Below the pieces are notes generated by a model. The model worked only from the letters and a program-made list of their open reading frames with translations. It was not told where the DNA came from and did no database searches. The translations under genes were made by a program, and so were the position numbers. A stretch of DNA of 60,000 bases from Symsagittifera roscoffensis (Eukaryota > Xenacoelomorpha > Acoela > Convolutidae): NCBI RefSeq assembly GCF_963678635.1, contig NC_087065.1, positions 28,107,254-28,167,253 on the forward strand, written 5' to 3'. Positions 45,241 through 55,600 of the stretch are shown in pieces (within the stretch, counting starts at the first letter, position 1; each line of letters begins with the position of its first letter).

Positions 45241-47140
45241 AAGGCAGAATCTTTTTTAGCATAATTTTGTCCTCAACGAGCCAATTTTATTGCTATGAGA
45301 AAAGAATTTAAAGATTTAATCTGATCTAATAAGGGACCAAGTGTCCAGATCCACGACTTAAGATAAAACCGGTGCGATTTAAATTTAGCCATTCCAGACC
45401 GGTGCGACTTTATATTGGCAATTCCAGGCTGGCGCGACAACAAAACTTGAATTGAAGACCAGCGCAGCTGAAAATGAAACTACCACAACCGGCGTGTTTC
45501 AAAAAACCGCAACATTCGCGCAACATAAGGAAATGGCGCGACCGGCGCGACTGGAAATTTTCTATACTGGACCGGCGCGACTGAGAATAAACCGCCGCGA
45601 CATGCGTGACTGAGCAAAATACAAAAAGTCTTTTCTTAAGTCGCGCCGTCAGCATTTTCTTAAACTGCGCTTGTAAAATCTCTTCTTATGTCGCGCCACT
45701 AAAGTCTGTTCTTGAGTCGCGCCGTCAGTCTTTTCTCAAGTCGCGCTTCAGTCTTTTAAAGTCGCACCGCTGAAATCTGAAAGACCGGCGGCGCGACTTA
45801 CGAAAAGACTGACGCAGCGAATTAACAACAAACCGACGGCTTGACTTAAGAAATGACTGACGGAGCGAATTAGGAAAAAACTTTACGGGCGTAACTTACG
45901 AAATGACTTGAGAAAAGTCTGACGGTGCAACTTACGAAATTTTTAAGCCATGATTTATGTATGCGCATGATTTATGTATGCGCTAGTTGCGAGACCAGCA
46001 TTCTTCGGTAGATACTATATACAAAAAGTAAGTAACTTAACTCTTTAACTAAAAATTTCAATTTGAGACGAAAGTTTCCAACATATATGCAAAAGTTTGA
46101 CAAAGTGCTGTATTTGAAAAACCAATTTGCGCTGACTTTTTTGTGGCTTTGCTGAACAAGAGATTAGTTTGAACAGGAACATGTTCGTCCTTTCGAAGAT
46201 ATAGTCGCCAGTAATAAGGCAGAATCTTTTTCAGCATAATGTTGTCCTCAACGAGCCAATTTTATTGCTATGAGAAAAGAGTTTAAATATTCAATCTGAT
46301 CTAATGAGGGACCAAACGTCCATATCCGAGACTTGAGATAAAACCGGTGCGATTTAAATTTAACCATTCCAGACCGGCGCGACACCAAAACTTGAATTGA
46401 AGACCAGCGCAGCTGAAAATAAAACTACCACAACCGGCGTGACTCAAAAAACCGAATTATTCGCGCAACATAAGGAAATCGCGCGACTGAAAATTTTCAA
46501 TACTGGACCGGCGCTACTGAGAATAAACCGCCGCGACATGCGTAACTGAGCAAAATACAAAAAGTCTTTTCTTAAGTCGCGCTGTCAGCATTTTCTTAAA
46601 TTGCACCTGTAAAGTCTTTTCTTAAGTCGCTCCGCTAAAGTCTTTTTTTAAGTCGCGCCGTCAGTCTTTTCTTAAGTCGCGCTTTCAGTCTTTTAAAGTT
46701 GTACTGCTGAAATTTGAAAGACCGGCGGCGCGACTTACGAAAAGACTGACGCATCGAATTAACAGCAAATCGACGGCTTGACTTAAGAAAAGACTGACGG
46801 AGCGAATTAAGAAAAAACTTAAGCGGCGTAACTTATAAAATGACTTGAGAAAAGTCTGACGGCGCAACTTACGACAACCCGACGGCGCGACTTACGAAAT
46901 TTTTAAACCATGATTTATGTATGCGCATGATTTATGTATGCGCTAGTTGCGAGATCAGCATTGTTCGGTAGATACTATATACAGGAAGTATTTAACTTAA
47001 CTCTTTAACTAAAAACTTCAATTTGAGACAAAGGTTTCCAACATATATGCAAAAGTTTGACAAAACGCTGTATTTGAAAAACCAATCTGCGCTGGCTTTT
47101 TTCTTGCTGAACAAGTGATTAGTTTGAACAAGAACATACG
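45205..47140. repeat. 975-bp satellite dimer with internal inverted arrays
   Basis: Two units, about 45211-46185 and 46186-47140, each beginning CGTCCTTTCGAAGATATAGT and ending with GTTTGACAAA and GCGCTGRCTTTTTT-like phrases. The middle of each unit is an array of ~30-bp GC-rich phrases, CTTAAGTCGCGCCGTCAGTC on one side and their reverse complements (GACTGACGG..GCGACTTA) on the other, turning around near 45790 and 46720. It is non-coding; the 60-81-codon frames here are chance. Confidence 0.85.
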
Positions 47141-47573
47141 TGGTAAGTGTATCATTTTCAGCTCGCTATTTAAATTTGCATTGAGCTATTTGTGTTCAGT
47201 TTGGAGCATATGATCCAAGCAACACATGCAAAAGAAACACTGCTTGGTAACTAAGACGAGAAGACATTACCACATTGAGGCATTCAAACGACAAATGTAT
47301 TAGCATCCAAACTTTTTTAACATCAGCACTTTAAGAGGCCAATGTATTTTGTGAATTTTAAGCAAATTCCGCAAAAAAGATTTGATCTTTTCTGCTCTTC
47401 CCGTACTTTTCTGCTCTTCCCGTAATCAATTATATTAGTTTTTTGTTGTCAGTCTCAAAAAATCTGGAATATCATTGATAAAAAGTTGGTTTTTAATCTC
47501 AATATTTTTTATATCAGTATGATCCGTTATAATCAGTTATAATGGATGTTTTTTCAGAGATTTAAGATGCAAT
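47141..47573. other. Non-coding stretch
   Basis: No gene. Contains a tandem CTTTTCTGCTCTTCCCGTA duplication at 47388-47425 and, near 47520, the TTATAATCAGTTATAATGG palindrome phrase typical of the 34.9-36.3 kb repeat. Confidence 0.45.
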
Positions 47574-47790
47574 GGGGAGCGGTGGTGAAGTGGTTACGTC
47601 TCCGCCTCTCAATCGAAAGGTCGGTTGTTCGAGGCCCACCATGATCCGTGCTTGTTGTTTGAGGGTGAATAAACATTACCCAGCCCAGAAAAATAACCAA
47701 AAAAAATTGCATATAGTTCTTAAACAGGGGCACAACAGCGGTTCGCCGTAATCAGCTGCACAGCTCTTGTGTTGGTCCTTTCCCCCGTGG
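47574..47790 (+). mobile_element. tRNA-derived SINE (family A), copy 2
   Basis: GGGGAGCGGTGGTGAAGTGG contains an A-box-like TGGTGAAGTGG, and GGTTGTTCGAGGCCC (47622-47637) a good B box, 40 bp apart. It shares its body with 44995-45240. It interrupts the inverted copy of the 35-kb composite repeat, so it inserted into that repeat. Confidence 0.65.
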
Positions 47791-48400
47791 ATAAATGGTC
47801 TTAATCAAGAAATGCATTTTTTAAGTTACCTCATTTCCTGTTTAGTGCAGCTACTATGTTATACGTTCAACAAACTTTCACTTTTCACATAAAAATTGTA
47901 TTTTTTAAAATGTTCTCTATTTTTCAATTTGGCTGTTGTTTGTTCAGCATGTTGCTTTTTTCTTCAAAACTATAATGAATCAAAGATAAATTTTGAACTA
48001 AATATTTTTTAAAATGAAATAAAATAAAAACGAAATCAATTCACAAAATCATGTTTGTTTTTTCTTTTTACCCCTCACTGCTCCCCTGAATTTTTTTCTA
48101 ACCATTGAACAGGGGGACTTCTCAAGGTAAACTGCACTTCTCTACTCCCCGCCCATTTTAATCTCCCCCTTATATTTTTAACTCTCCCCACCACCCACGT
48201 TCACTAAACTGGGTAGGAGGAACTGGGAAGGGCAAATTGGGGAGGGGACGGTGGAACTGGGGGTGGGGTAAACTGGAGAGGGGGAATAGAAGAAGTGATG
48301 GAGTTTACGATGTGTCAACCTCCCATCCTTTATTGATTCAACCATTCCCCAATTTCCTCTTCAACCATTAAAAACCACTCCCGAGTTGTTGAACGTGTTG
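47791..48400. repeat. Inverted partner of the 35-kb composite repeat
   Basis: Contains, reversed, the landmarks of 35.4-36.0 kb: ATTTCCTGTTTAGTGCA with TATACGTTC nearby, then C-rich and G-rich phrases (CCCCTCACTGCTCCCCTG; AACTGGG, TAAACTGGAGAGGGG) at 48060-48300. No gene. Confidence 0.5.
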
Positions 48401-48561
48401 AGCGAATGGGACAGTGGGCGAATGGAGATAATAAGAGAGGGAAAATGGCAATTATTTTTACCATGGCGAGGGTAAAAAAATTATTTCAATAAAATTTTAA
48501 ACTGTAAAATTGAAAAAGTAGAGCAAATTTAAAGATTTAAAAATTTATGTGAGTATTAAAC

Positions 48562-48971
48562 TGGAACCTGATCTAGACTACATTTTATGATTGGATAATT
48601 TAGATATTTTACCAATGTAAAGTATTTAATATTAACCAATCATGATCCATCTAACTAACAACCCACTTATTTGTAAGTGCTGAAGTTACTTGTAATTTCA
48701 GCACCAGAGAGATTTGAATTTAACTTAGAAATTAGTTGGACTCTCCCGAGCACTTCAGCAGCCGCAATAAACCAGTATACCCTAGATCTATTGAGCCTAG
48801 CAGAGACTAGTTAAACAACCTGAGACTAGATAGTATAAGAGTAAGATTAGGATCGGTATTAGACTAAGAAGTTGCACGAATCTATCCGGCCGAAAATAAG
48901 ATAGCGTGACGAGCAGACGGTGTACCCTATCCGAAATTACTCTATGAGTTAACCAACTCGGATCTAACTCA
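48562..48971 (+). repeat. 5' LTR of copy P
   Basis: 410 bp, TGGAACCTGATC at the start and CTAACTCA at the end. It aligns with the reverse complement of 21438-21815, including TCTATCCGGCCGAAAATAAG and GACGAGCAGACGGTGTACC. No TATA box is certain. A 75-codon minus-strand frame here is a shadow. Confidence 0.85.
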
Positions 48972-48973
48972 TC

Positions 48974-48990
48974 TGGTGCAACCATAAGTC
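48974..48990 (+). promoter_or_regulatory. Primer binding site, copy P
   Basis: TGGTGCAACCATAAGTC starts two bases after the LTR end; the same site is found in copy M with one change. tRNA identity is not resolved. Confidence 0.65.
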
Positions 48991-49058
48991 TCGAACAAGA
49001 CCTTAATAGCTTAGAATTAACCAAAATAGATTAGAAATTAGACAAAAACATTTAAAAA

Positions 49059-49292
49059 ATGTTATACGACAATAATTTAATCGAAATGTCTCTACGACTC
49101 AATAGATCAGAGCCAATATTCCGAACCATAACAGAACTACCCGGAATTGGAAGAAGACCTCGAACCAGAGACGACATACGACAAAGTAGAAACTTGCCAT
49201 ATAGCTATATGATAGTTAGGCAAAAACCAGAACAAACTTTTATATTTAGAATACTACTGGCAATGAATTTAGATTTTCATTTGCAAACATAA
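49059..49292 (+). CDS. 77-codon Arg-rich leader ORF, conserved, unknown function
   Basis: First ATG-initiated ORF after the primer binding site. The product is basic: SLRLNRSEP, then GIGRRPRTRDDIR, then a C-terminal LLAMNLDFHLQT. There is no known domain, signal peptide or clear membrane span. The homologue in copy M (21107-21340) has identical length (234 bp) and mainly third-position differences, which is the mark of a translated sequence. It could be a nucleic-acid-binding accessory protein, a leader peptide, or a 5' exon spliced to another ORF; the sequence does not decide. This copy has no internal stop. Confidence 0.65.
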   Translation: MLYDNNLIEMSLRLNRSEPIFRTITELPGIGRRPRTRDDIRQSRNLPYSYMIVRQKPEQTFIFRILLAMNLDFHLQT

Positions 49293-49623
49293 AACCTTGA
49301 AGTTAATCTTCAAAATCATTTCAGGCGCTAAACAAAATTATTAATATACAATAACGATTGATAAAAAGATCTAAGATCGTTTTCCTAAAACTCTGCAGTA
49401 ATATACAAAACATGTTTGAAAAATATTTATTGAAAAATAAAAAATAAAAATTAGTAGCATGACAATAAATGGTTAGTAATCATAAATCATCCTGTTGTTC
49501 CAGCTCCATCACCTAAAACATAACAGCAATCATAAACCCACTAATATCATCAAAACACTAAATCTTTCCTTTACACACATTTAAAATTTTATTAAAACTT
49601 AAATTCACTTAATTTTAAAACCA

Positions 49624-49708
49624 GATCATCAAGGCTTATCCTTGGATCTTAAATCATTTTCTACTTAATTAAATTTCAAATTTGATCATCAAGGCTTATC
49701 CTTGGATC
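49624..49708 (+). repeat. Duplicated 25-bp stem-loop element in the leader
   Basis: GATCATCAAGGCTTATCCTT plus GGATC occurs at 49624-49648 and 49684-49708. Each can fold (CAAGG with CCTTG around a CTTAT-type loop; outer GATC pairs). The copy M leader has the same two elements at 20646-20670 and 20721-20744, one with a 1-bp deletion. Confidence 0.8.
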
Positions 49709-49852
49709 AAACAGAACAACTTTGTTCTCCCCCACCCACTTAATTAGTGTCTAACGACCTCAAACGTCGATTCACTACCCAACCCTTTCTAAAGACCTAA
49801 GACTAATAGAAATTTTTAAACAAAACTAATCATTCAAATTAGGATAAACAGT

Positions 49853-49870
49853 GAAGAACTTCGGTTATTC
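49853..49870 (+). promoter_or_regulatory. cUUCGg tetraloop hairpin
   Basis: GAAGAAC-TTCG-GTTATTC: seven-base arms with one mismatch around a UUCG loop closed by C-G. In copy M (20478-20495) the arms are perfect (GAATAAC/GTTATTC). Confidence 0.65.
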
Positions 49871-50224
49871 ATCCTTCACTTGACCCCCCCTCTTAACAGA
49901 CCCAGGATAAATCTTAGACTTAGTAAGTTTAAAATAGTATCTAACGAACTACTCGCGTTCTAATTATACCTGAACCTTGTGGATCGATTTACTATTCTCC
50001 AACCCTTGAACACAATCACTACCCCTAAGTAAGATTAAGTAAGTTAACACCTTAACTTATACTAGCCACGAGAAAGTAAAAATCATTCTTCGGAATCGAT
50101 ATACTTTTCTCTCCAACCCTGAACAAATAGACCCAGGTTAAGCTAACCAAAAAATCGTAAGAACTAACAGTTTAAGAAAATAGAAACCATTTAACAACCT
50201 TTTGCATCCGTCATCCTAAACCTT

Positions 50225-50692
50225 ATGTCATTTAAAAACCTAGGAAATAAACAAACAATCGTTTTACACAATTGTGAAATAGATAACAAAAAATACGACC
50301 TTGTAATCACACCTCATACACAAACAGTTGGATACATTCGAACAAAACGACAAACACTAAAAAGAAAAATAATAACGAAACAAAGACAAATAACACGAAA
50401 AAGATTTTCAAAAAATCGAAACGCATTTTCAGAATCAGAAACCAACAGTTTAGACGAACTTTACAAACTAAAAGAATCAATAGATAAAAATTGCCCACTT
50501 CACGATCAATTATATTTTTCTGACTCAGAAACAACTTCAAATTCATCAAAAAGAGGAAAAAGAAGAATAAAAAAGCAGTATAAACACAAACCAGTACATT
50601 TATACAATTGGAATCAACCAATTCGACACATTAATAATTACATATTAACAGTCATCGAACGAAAAAATGAGCTCAACGCACACCCCAGGTGA
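50225..50692 (+). CDS. Basic 155-residue accessory protein upstream of gag
   Basis: Starts at ATG 50225 and ends by overlapping the first 26 bases of gag in another frame. Residues ~20-40 hold KYDLVITPH and GYIRTK. Residues ~42-65 are strongly basic (KRKIITKQRQITRKRFSK), then an acidic/serine patch (FSDSETTS) and a second basic run (KRGKRRIKKQYKHK). No family is recognised. Two Arg/Lys-rich motifs suggest RNA binding and/or nuclear import, as in small regulatory proteins of complex retroviruses, but this is inference. The copy M homologue (19732-20130) keeps the first ~85 residues. How gag is started behind this ORF (leaky scanning, reinitiation or splicing) is open. Confidence 0.7.
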   Translation: MSFKNLGNKQTIVLHNCEIDNKKYDLVITPHTQTVGYIRTKRQTLKRKIITKQRQITRKRFSKNRNAFSESETNSLDELYKLKESIDKNCPLHDQLYFSDSETTSNSSKRGKRRIKKQYKHKPVHLYNWNQPIRHINNYILTVIERKNELNAHPR

Positions 50693-52682
50693 AGAAAGTC
50701 CAGATGATGATGAAATCTTTCCTTTTATAGTAGATGCAACCACTGATAGAGGACAGCATATATTTTGCAAAAATTTACTATTAAATTTATTTGAACCCGG
50801 AATCAGTCCATGTAAAACAGAGTTCCCAGATGTAAAAATCAAAAGACAAATCATAGACCACTACTTAAAAGATATATGCAACATAACACAACAGTATGGA
50901 ATCTACTCCATAGAATTCACCTCACCAAACCATAATAATAGAAAATATACAATTCAAACAGACGATCTTGATTTAGAATTTTCAAAAGTTTTTTCAGAAT
51001 ATATAAAAAGCATCCAATATCATAACTCACAAAGAGCAAACTCCATATTCACCAATGAAGTTTTCGCAATAATATATAGTTATATTTCGATATTAGAAAA
51101 CGAAATCCCAATAACAAATGTCTCACCGACAGAAACATCTAAACATTTGAAAGTACGACATGAAATCACACTACTCTCTAGTTATTTAAACATCATTAAA
51201 GAAAATTTCACGAAAGACGACGTTTCACAACATACAAAACACGATCTACAAAAAATTTTGGCATGGTTCATAATAGATTATTTCACACACAATATTGATT
51301 TAATTGCACAAGCAAGAAAAAATTTTAGACCCCAAAACTCGAACGATGATACCGCTATCACAGAACAATCAGATTATGTTTGGGACCCCGAATGGTCTCA
51401 TCCCGCATTTATAAGCTTCCCACAATCAATCTCAAGTCAAGCAATAAGTACGATATCTTACATAAGAGATTATGTAAAAGTAATACCATTAACCATTGAT
51501 GCAACACCATTAAACTATAATACATTTTTGCACGATACACAAAATAATAGTTTAAACTCTACAGTTATACACAATGAAAACCTCAATGGAACTAGGAATC
51601 TTACTCAACAAGATATCCAGACACCATCACACTTCATAAATGAAGAAATTGTACACACAACAACTACACAACAAAGTATTTCACCAATACGCCCAAATTT
51701 AACAACACCAAGAAATACAAATCCTTCACAAACACAGGTAACCTTACAATCAACCGTTAAACCTTCGGTTGCTCCTAAATATTCACATATGGATTACCAA
51801 ACATACAGACCCATGACAATACCATCAAAAACACACAAAACATTCACTAGAAACAACTTTGCAGACCATAATTATAATTATACACATCCATCAAAAACAT
51901 ATAACCAACCACAAAGAAATTTTAACCAATATACAAGATCTCGAAATTGGGATAACCCAATGACCCAACCTAATTCAATAAATTTCAAAACAAATCCTCC
52001 ACAGGATCACAGTGAAAATTACCCATTTTTTCAACAAAATAAAAATAAAAAACAGACATCTTATCAAATGGATTATTTATCCTCAGATGATGATTTCTTA
52101 CAACCAGATATATTTGCACCAAATACTCAAGAATATCGTAGACAAGGAATACAGAAAACACGTACAAATCATAGAAATTTTTCTCCACAACCAATAGATG
52201 CACAACATCAACAACCAATTCAACAACAAAATCTAATTAATACACAATCTTTTCAACCAATTCAACAACAAAATCCAATGACTGCACACTCGTATCAACC
52301 ATCACAAATGCAAAATGAAATACCACTCCCATATTATCTCCAACAACATGAAATAACAAGAAACCAACTTTCAAATTTTTCTCAAATGCCAAATGCAGCA
52401 GAATCATTACAAATGACAATGAATCCATACCTTATGGGTGGATCATCAATAACATCAAACAAACCTTTAATGGTTTTCACAGGAACAGACCCTGAATACT
52501 CTGTAGAAGATTATTTAAATGCAGTAACAGCAAACCTGATTTTAAATATTGGACCTGAACCAATTAATACGCCACTACATCAAAACTGGATACATCGACG
52601 CACAGCGTTAATACAAACAACCTTAGATGGCGCAGCCCAAAAATGGTTTTCAGTACTACCTCTAGAAATAAAATCAAACTAG
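50667..52682 (+). CDS. gag, N-terminal part, ended by an in-frame amber
   Basis: 671 codons from ATG 50667 (MSSTHTPGEESPDDDE). The N-terminal third is a folded-looking, helix-rich region. The middle is Gln/Asn/Pro/Thr-rich and disordered. The C-terminal part enters the retrotransposon capsid domain (FTGTDPEYSVEDYLNAVTAN, LDGAAQKWFSVL). The stop TAG at 52680-52682 falls inside that domain, and the same frame continues without interruption to 56252. Copy M has Trp at this codon (IKSDWKKF), so this is a TGG-to-TAG nonsense change rather than a natural gag end. Gag forms the particle shell and packages RNA. Confidence 0.85.
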   Translation: MSSTHTPGEESPDDDEIFPFIVDATTDRGQHIFCKNLLLNLFEPGISPCKTEFPDVKIKRQIIDHYLKDICNITQQYGIYSIEFTSPNHNNRKYTIQTDDLDLEFSKVFSEYIKSIQYHNSQRANSIFTNEVFAIIYSYISILENEIPITNVSPTETSKHLKVRHEITLLSSYLNIIKENFTKDDVSQHTKHDLQKILAWFIIDYFTHNIDLIAQARKNFRPQNSNDDTAITEQSDYVWDPEWSHPAFISFPQSISSQAISTISYIRDYVKVIPLTIDATPLNYNTFLHDTQNNSLNSTVIHNENLNGTRNLTQQDIQTPSHFINEEIVHTTTTQQSISPIRPNLTTPRNTNPSQTQVTLQSTVKPSVAPKYSHMDYQTYRPMTIPSKTHKTFTRNNFADHNYNYTHPSKTYNQPQRNFNQYTRSRNWDNPMTQPNSINFKTNPPQDHSENYPFFQQNKNKKQTSYQMDYLSSDDDFLQPDIFAPNTQEYRRQGIQKTRTNHRNFSPQPIDAQHQQPIQQQNLINTQSFQPIQQQNPMTAHSYQPSQMQNEIPLPYYLQQHEITRNQLSNFSQMPNAAESLQMTMNPYLMGGSSITSNKPLMVFTGTDPEYSVEDYLNAVTANLILNIGPEPINTPLHQNWIHRRTALIQTTLDGAAQKWFSVLPLEIKSN

Positions 52683-55600
52683 AAAAGGTTTACACAGGAA
52701 TTTTCAAAAATGTTTGACTCCGAAAGAAACAAACAACAACAAAGAGTTTTATGTAATGAAATTCGCAGATTACCAAACGAAACCATCAAGCAAATAGCAG
52801 TACGAATCGAAACACTAGTTCGAAAAGCATATTCATTAAATACACACGACTATAAAAACACAAAGATGACAGAAATCTTAATGATGACCTTAACACCACA
52901 ATTAAGGAAAATAGCAATAAAAAAGAGAGCATCCCATCCTTCTTCAATTCGAGAACCCGATTTAGATTTTCGAAAACTAGTAGACAAATTAGAACAAGCA
53001 GAAATCACGATGAAACTAGAAGAAACGGAAAATCTGAAATTACAATACGTTAACAGAATTGAAACGACTCCCACTAATATTAATAATATACAGGAATCAG
53101 AGACAGACCTCGTTGAAAAAATCACTGAAATACTCAATATTTACGAAAAGAACCCAAACTTTAAAGGCAAACCATCTTTCAAAAAATGGTGTAATTATTG
53201 CCGACGATACGGACATAGTATTTCCGAATGTAGACAAAAACAGCAAGACAATCAAAATAAACCTCAAAAATATAATGAACCAAATAAATCATTCTATCAA
53301 TACATGAAAAAAGATCAAAATCTACCGAACAAAACAGTCTACAGCAACAACAGTTCAGGAAAACCACTCCCGAACAATACAAATTATACAAGAAATCAAT
53401 CACCATATAACTCAAGTTATAGAGGAAGATCACCAGAACGAAGAAACACGAATAATTCATCACAAAATCACTACAATAGACCAAATAGTCGAAATAACTA
53501 CTCCAGATCAAATTCAAATACACAACGATTTGTTTCTAGATCTAATTCCCAATCAAGAAATAACTACTATCCAAACAACCAATCACGAAATTCATCATAC
53601 AATAGGAATAGAAACTACTCCTATAATCGAAATAGAAGTTATTCAAACAACCGAAACCAGAATTACCCGAACAATCAATCAAGGAATAACTCATATAATA
53701 GATCGAACTATAACAGACCAAACAATAATTACCAAAACAGATCGCGAAATAATTCACAAAATCGACACTCAAGTTATAATAATCGTTATAGAAATTATTC
53801 CCAATCACCACACCGGAATAATAATAACTATAATAATTCTAATAATCGCCACAGAAGTAGTACACCTAAACATCAAAGACAAATCAATCAAGTACAATCT
53901 AATCCAGAAACAACATCAGACCCTCCAGGTATTGATGACACAGTAACTGATACGTTACAACTCAATCAAATAAACTGTACATCATCAGATTCAGAAAGTG
54001 ATACTGAAAACACTCTTTCTATCAATATGATAAAAGTCGAAAATGACTATGAATCTGTCATATATGAACAACCCTTTTCATCACACATATATGAAAATCA
54101 ATCAGAATTTCTTCAAAATTATTACACTACACCCATAAATTCCACACCAACGACGCAAGAAACAAATGAGATTAACACTACAAATCAAACCAATAAAAAT
54201 ACCAAAACAAAATGCTTGAATACAAACCACATTTATCAAAATATACAAAAAGAACAACCCAAAGAAAAAATTTGGACAATACCATTTCTCTTAGAAAGCC
54301 CAAGAAATAAAGAATTTCAACCACCAGACCTTGAAATAGATTTTTTAATTGATTCAGGAGCAGAATCAAACATAATAAACATCCCCACATGGAATGAAAT
54401 AAAAACTTTACACCCAAAGCTAACACCTCTTGAAACCTCCAGTAAGTTAGCAACAGCACAAGGATCAACATTGATAAACTACGGAAAAATCCAATTATTT
54501 CTCCTCCCCACCAGAACAATGGAGCAAAGCAAAATTTTAAATAAGCCATTTAAACAAATATTCCATATCACTGACATTAAATATAATATCATTGGAATAC
54601 CATTTATTTCGAAGTATATACCAACAATTAACATACTAAATAGTAAAATATTAATCAAAGATAAATATACAAAAACAAAAGAAACATCCTTAACATTTTT
54701 TCAAAGATTAAATAAACAACCACCATTCTTTTCAAAATTCTACCCGATATTTAACCAACAAAGAAAACACCTAAAACCACTATCAGGAAATATCTATAAT
54801 TTTTCAATCAAACAAGTTCACCAATATGATAAAGAACAAAACAAACAAAAATTTTATATGTCAGAATTTGAATTCAAACCTATTCACAAATTTTTCAAAA
54901 TCACAATCTCATCCATAAAATATTTGAAAAATTCGAATTCCGATATCATTTCCTTACATGTCTATAACAACACACCTTACCAAGTAACATTACCTTTAGG
55001 ACTTTTAGGATATTGTGAAACCAACGCTACAATATCACCAATACACGAAAAAGCCTATCGCGTAAATAATATACTCCAATTACTAGATATTTGCCAATCT
55101 ACAATTCTTAATGAAGAATTATCTATAAATAATATAATAAGTAACGAAAACAGAAATACGGATTATTTCACAAAAACTCCATATTTCAAACCTACATTCA
55201 ACATAAGTAACTACACAGAGGACCAACAAAAATTTTTAACAATGTTTAATTTCCAACATTCACAAATAACACAAGACGAATTCGAAAAATTAGCCAAACA
55301 GCTAATTAAATATTCATCAGTCTATGCAACATCAAAATTCGATGTTGGAAAAATCAGTTCATCACTACATCTCCCGTTAAAACCAGACGCAGTTTTCAAA
55401 AAACAGAGAGCAAGTAAAGTACCAATTCACTTACATGATAAAGTGAACAGATTACTCGACATTTTAGAACAATACAACATTATATCACCAGTAAACAAAG
55501 AAGAACAACCAAAAGGCAACACATTTATCAATCCTGTTATCATTCTAGCTAAAGGAGAATCATTAAAAATCGTTCTCGATGCTAGATACCTCAATTCACT

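Larger units (their letters stand above)
49293..50224 (+). promoter_or_regulatory. Structured 5' leader of copy P
   Basis: 932 bp without a convincing ORF, but with DNA conservation to copy M in blocks. It includes two identical 25-bp stem-loop elements 60 bp apart (49624-49648 and 49684-49708), a UUCG-loop hairpin at 49853-49870 and a second at 50085-50096. Conserved blocks also lie near 49752 (TAACGACCTC..CGTCGATTCACTACCC). Position and structure fit packaging, dimerisation or internal initiation signals. Confidence 0.65.

Noticed and set aside
45410-46867. Arg/Ser/Leu-rich frames in the GC-rich satellite
   Set aside because: Repetitive satellite sequence with a 30-bp phrase; the frames do not persist between the two units.
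47388-47425. Possible CRISPR-like direct repeats (CTTTTCTGCTCTTCCCGTA twice)
   Set aside because: Only two adjacent copies with no spacer structure, in a eukaryotic sequence; a simple local duplication.
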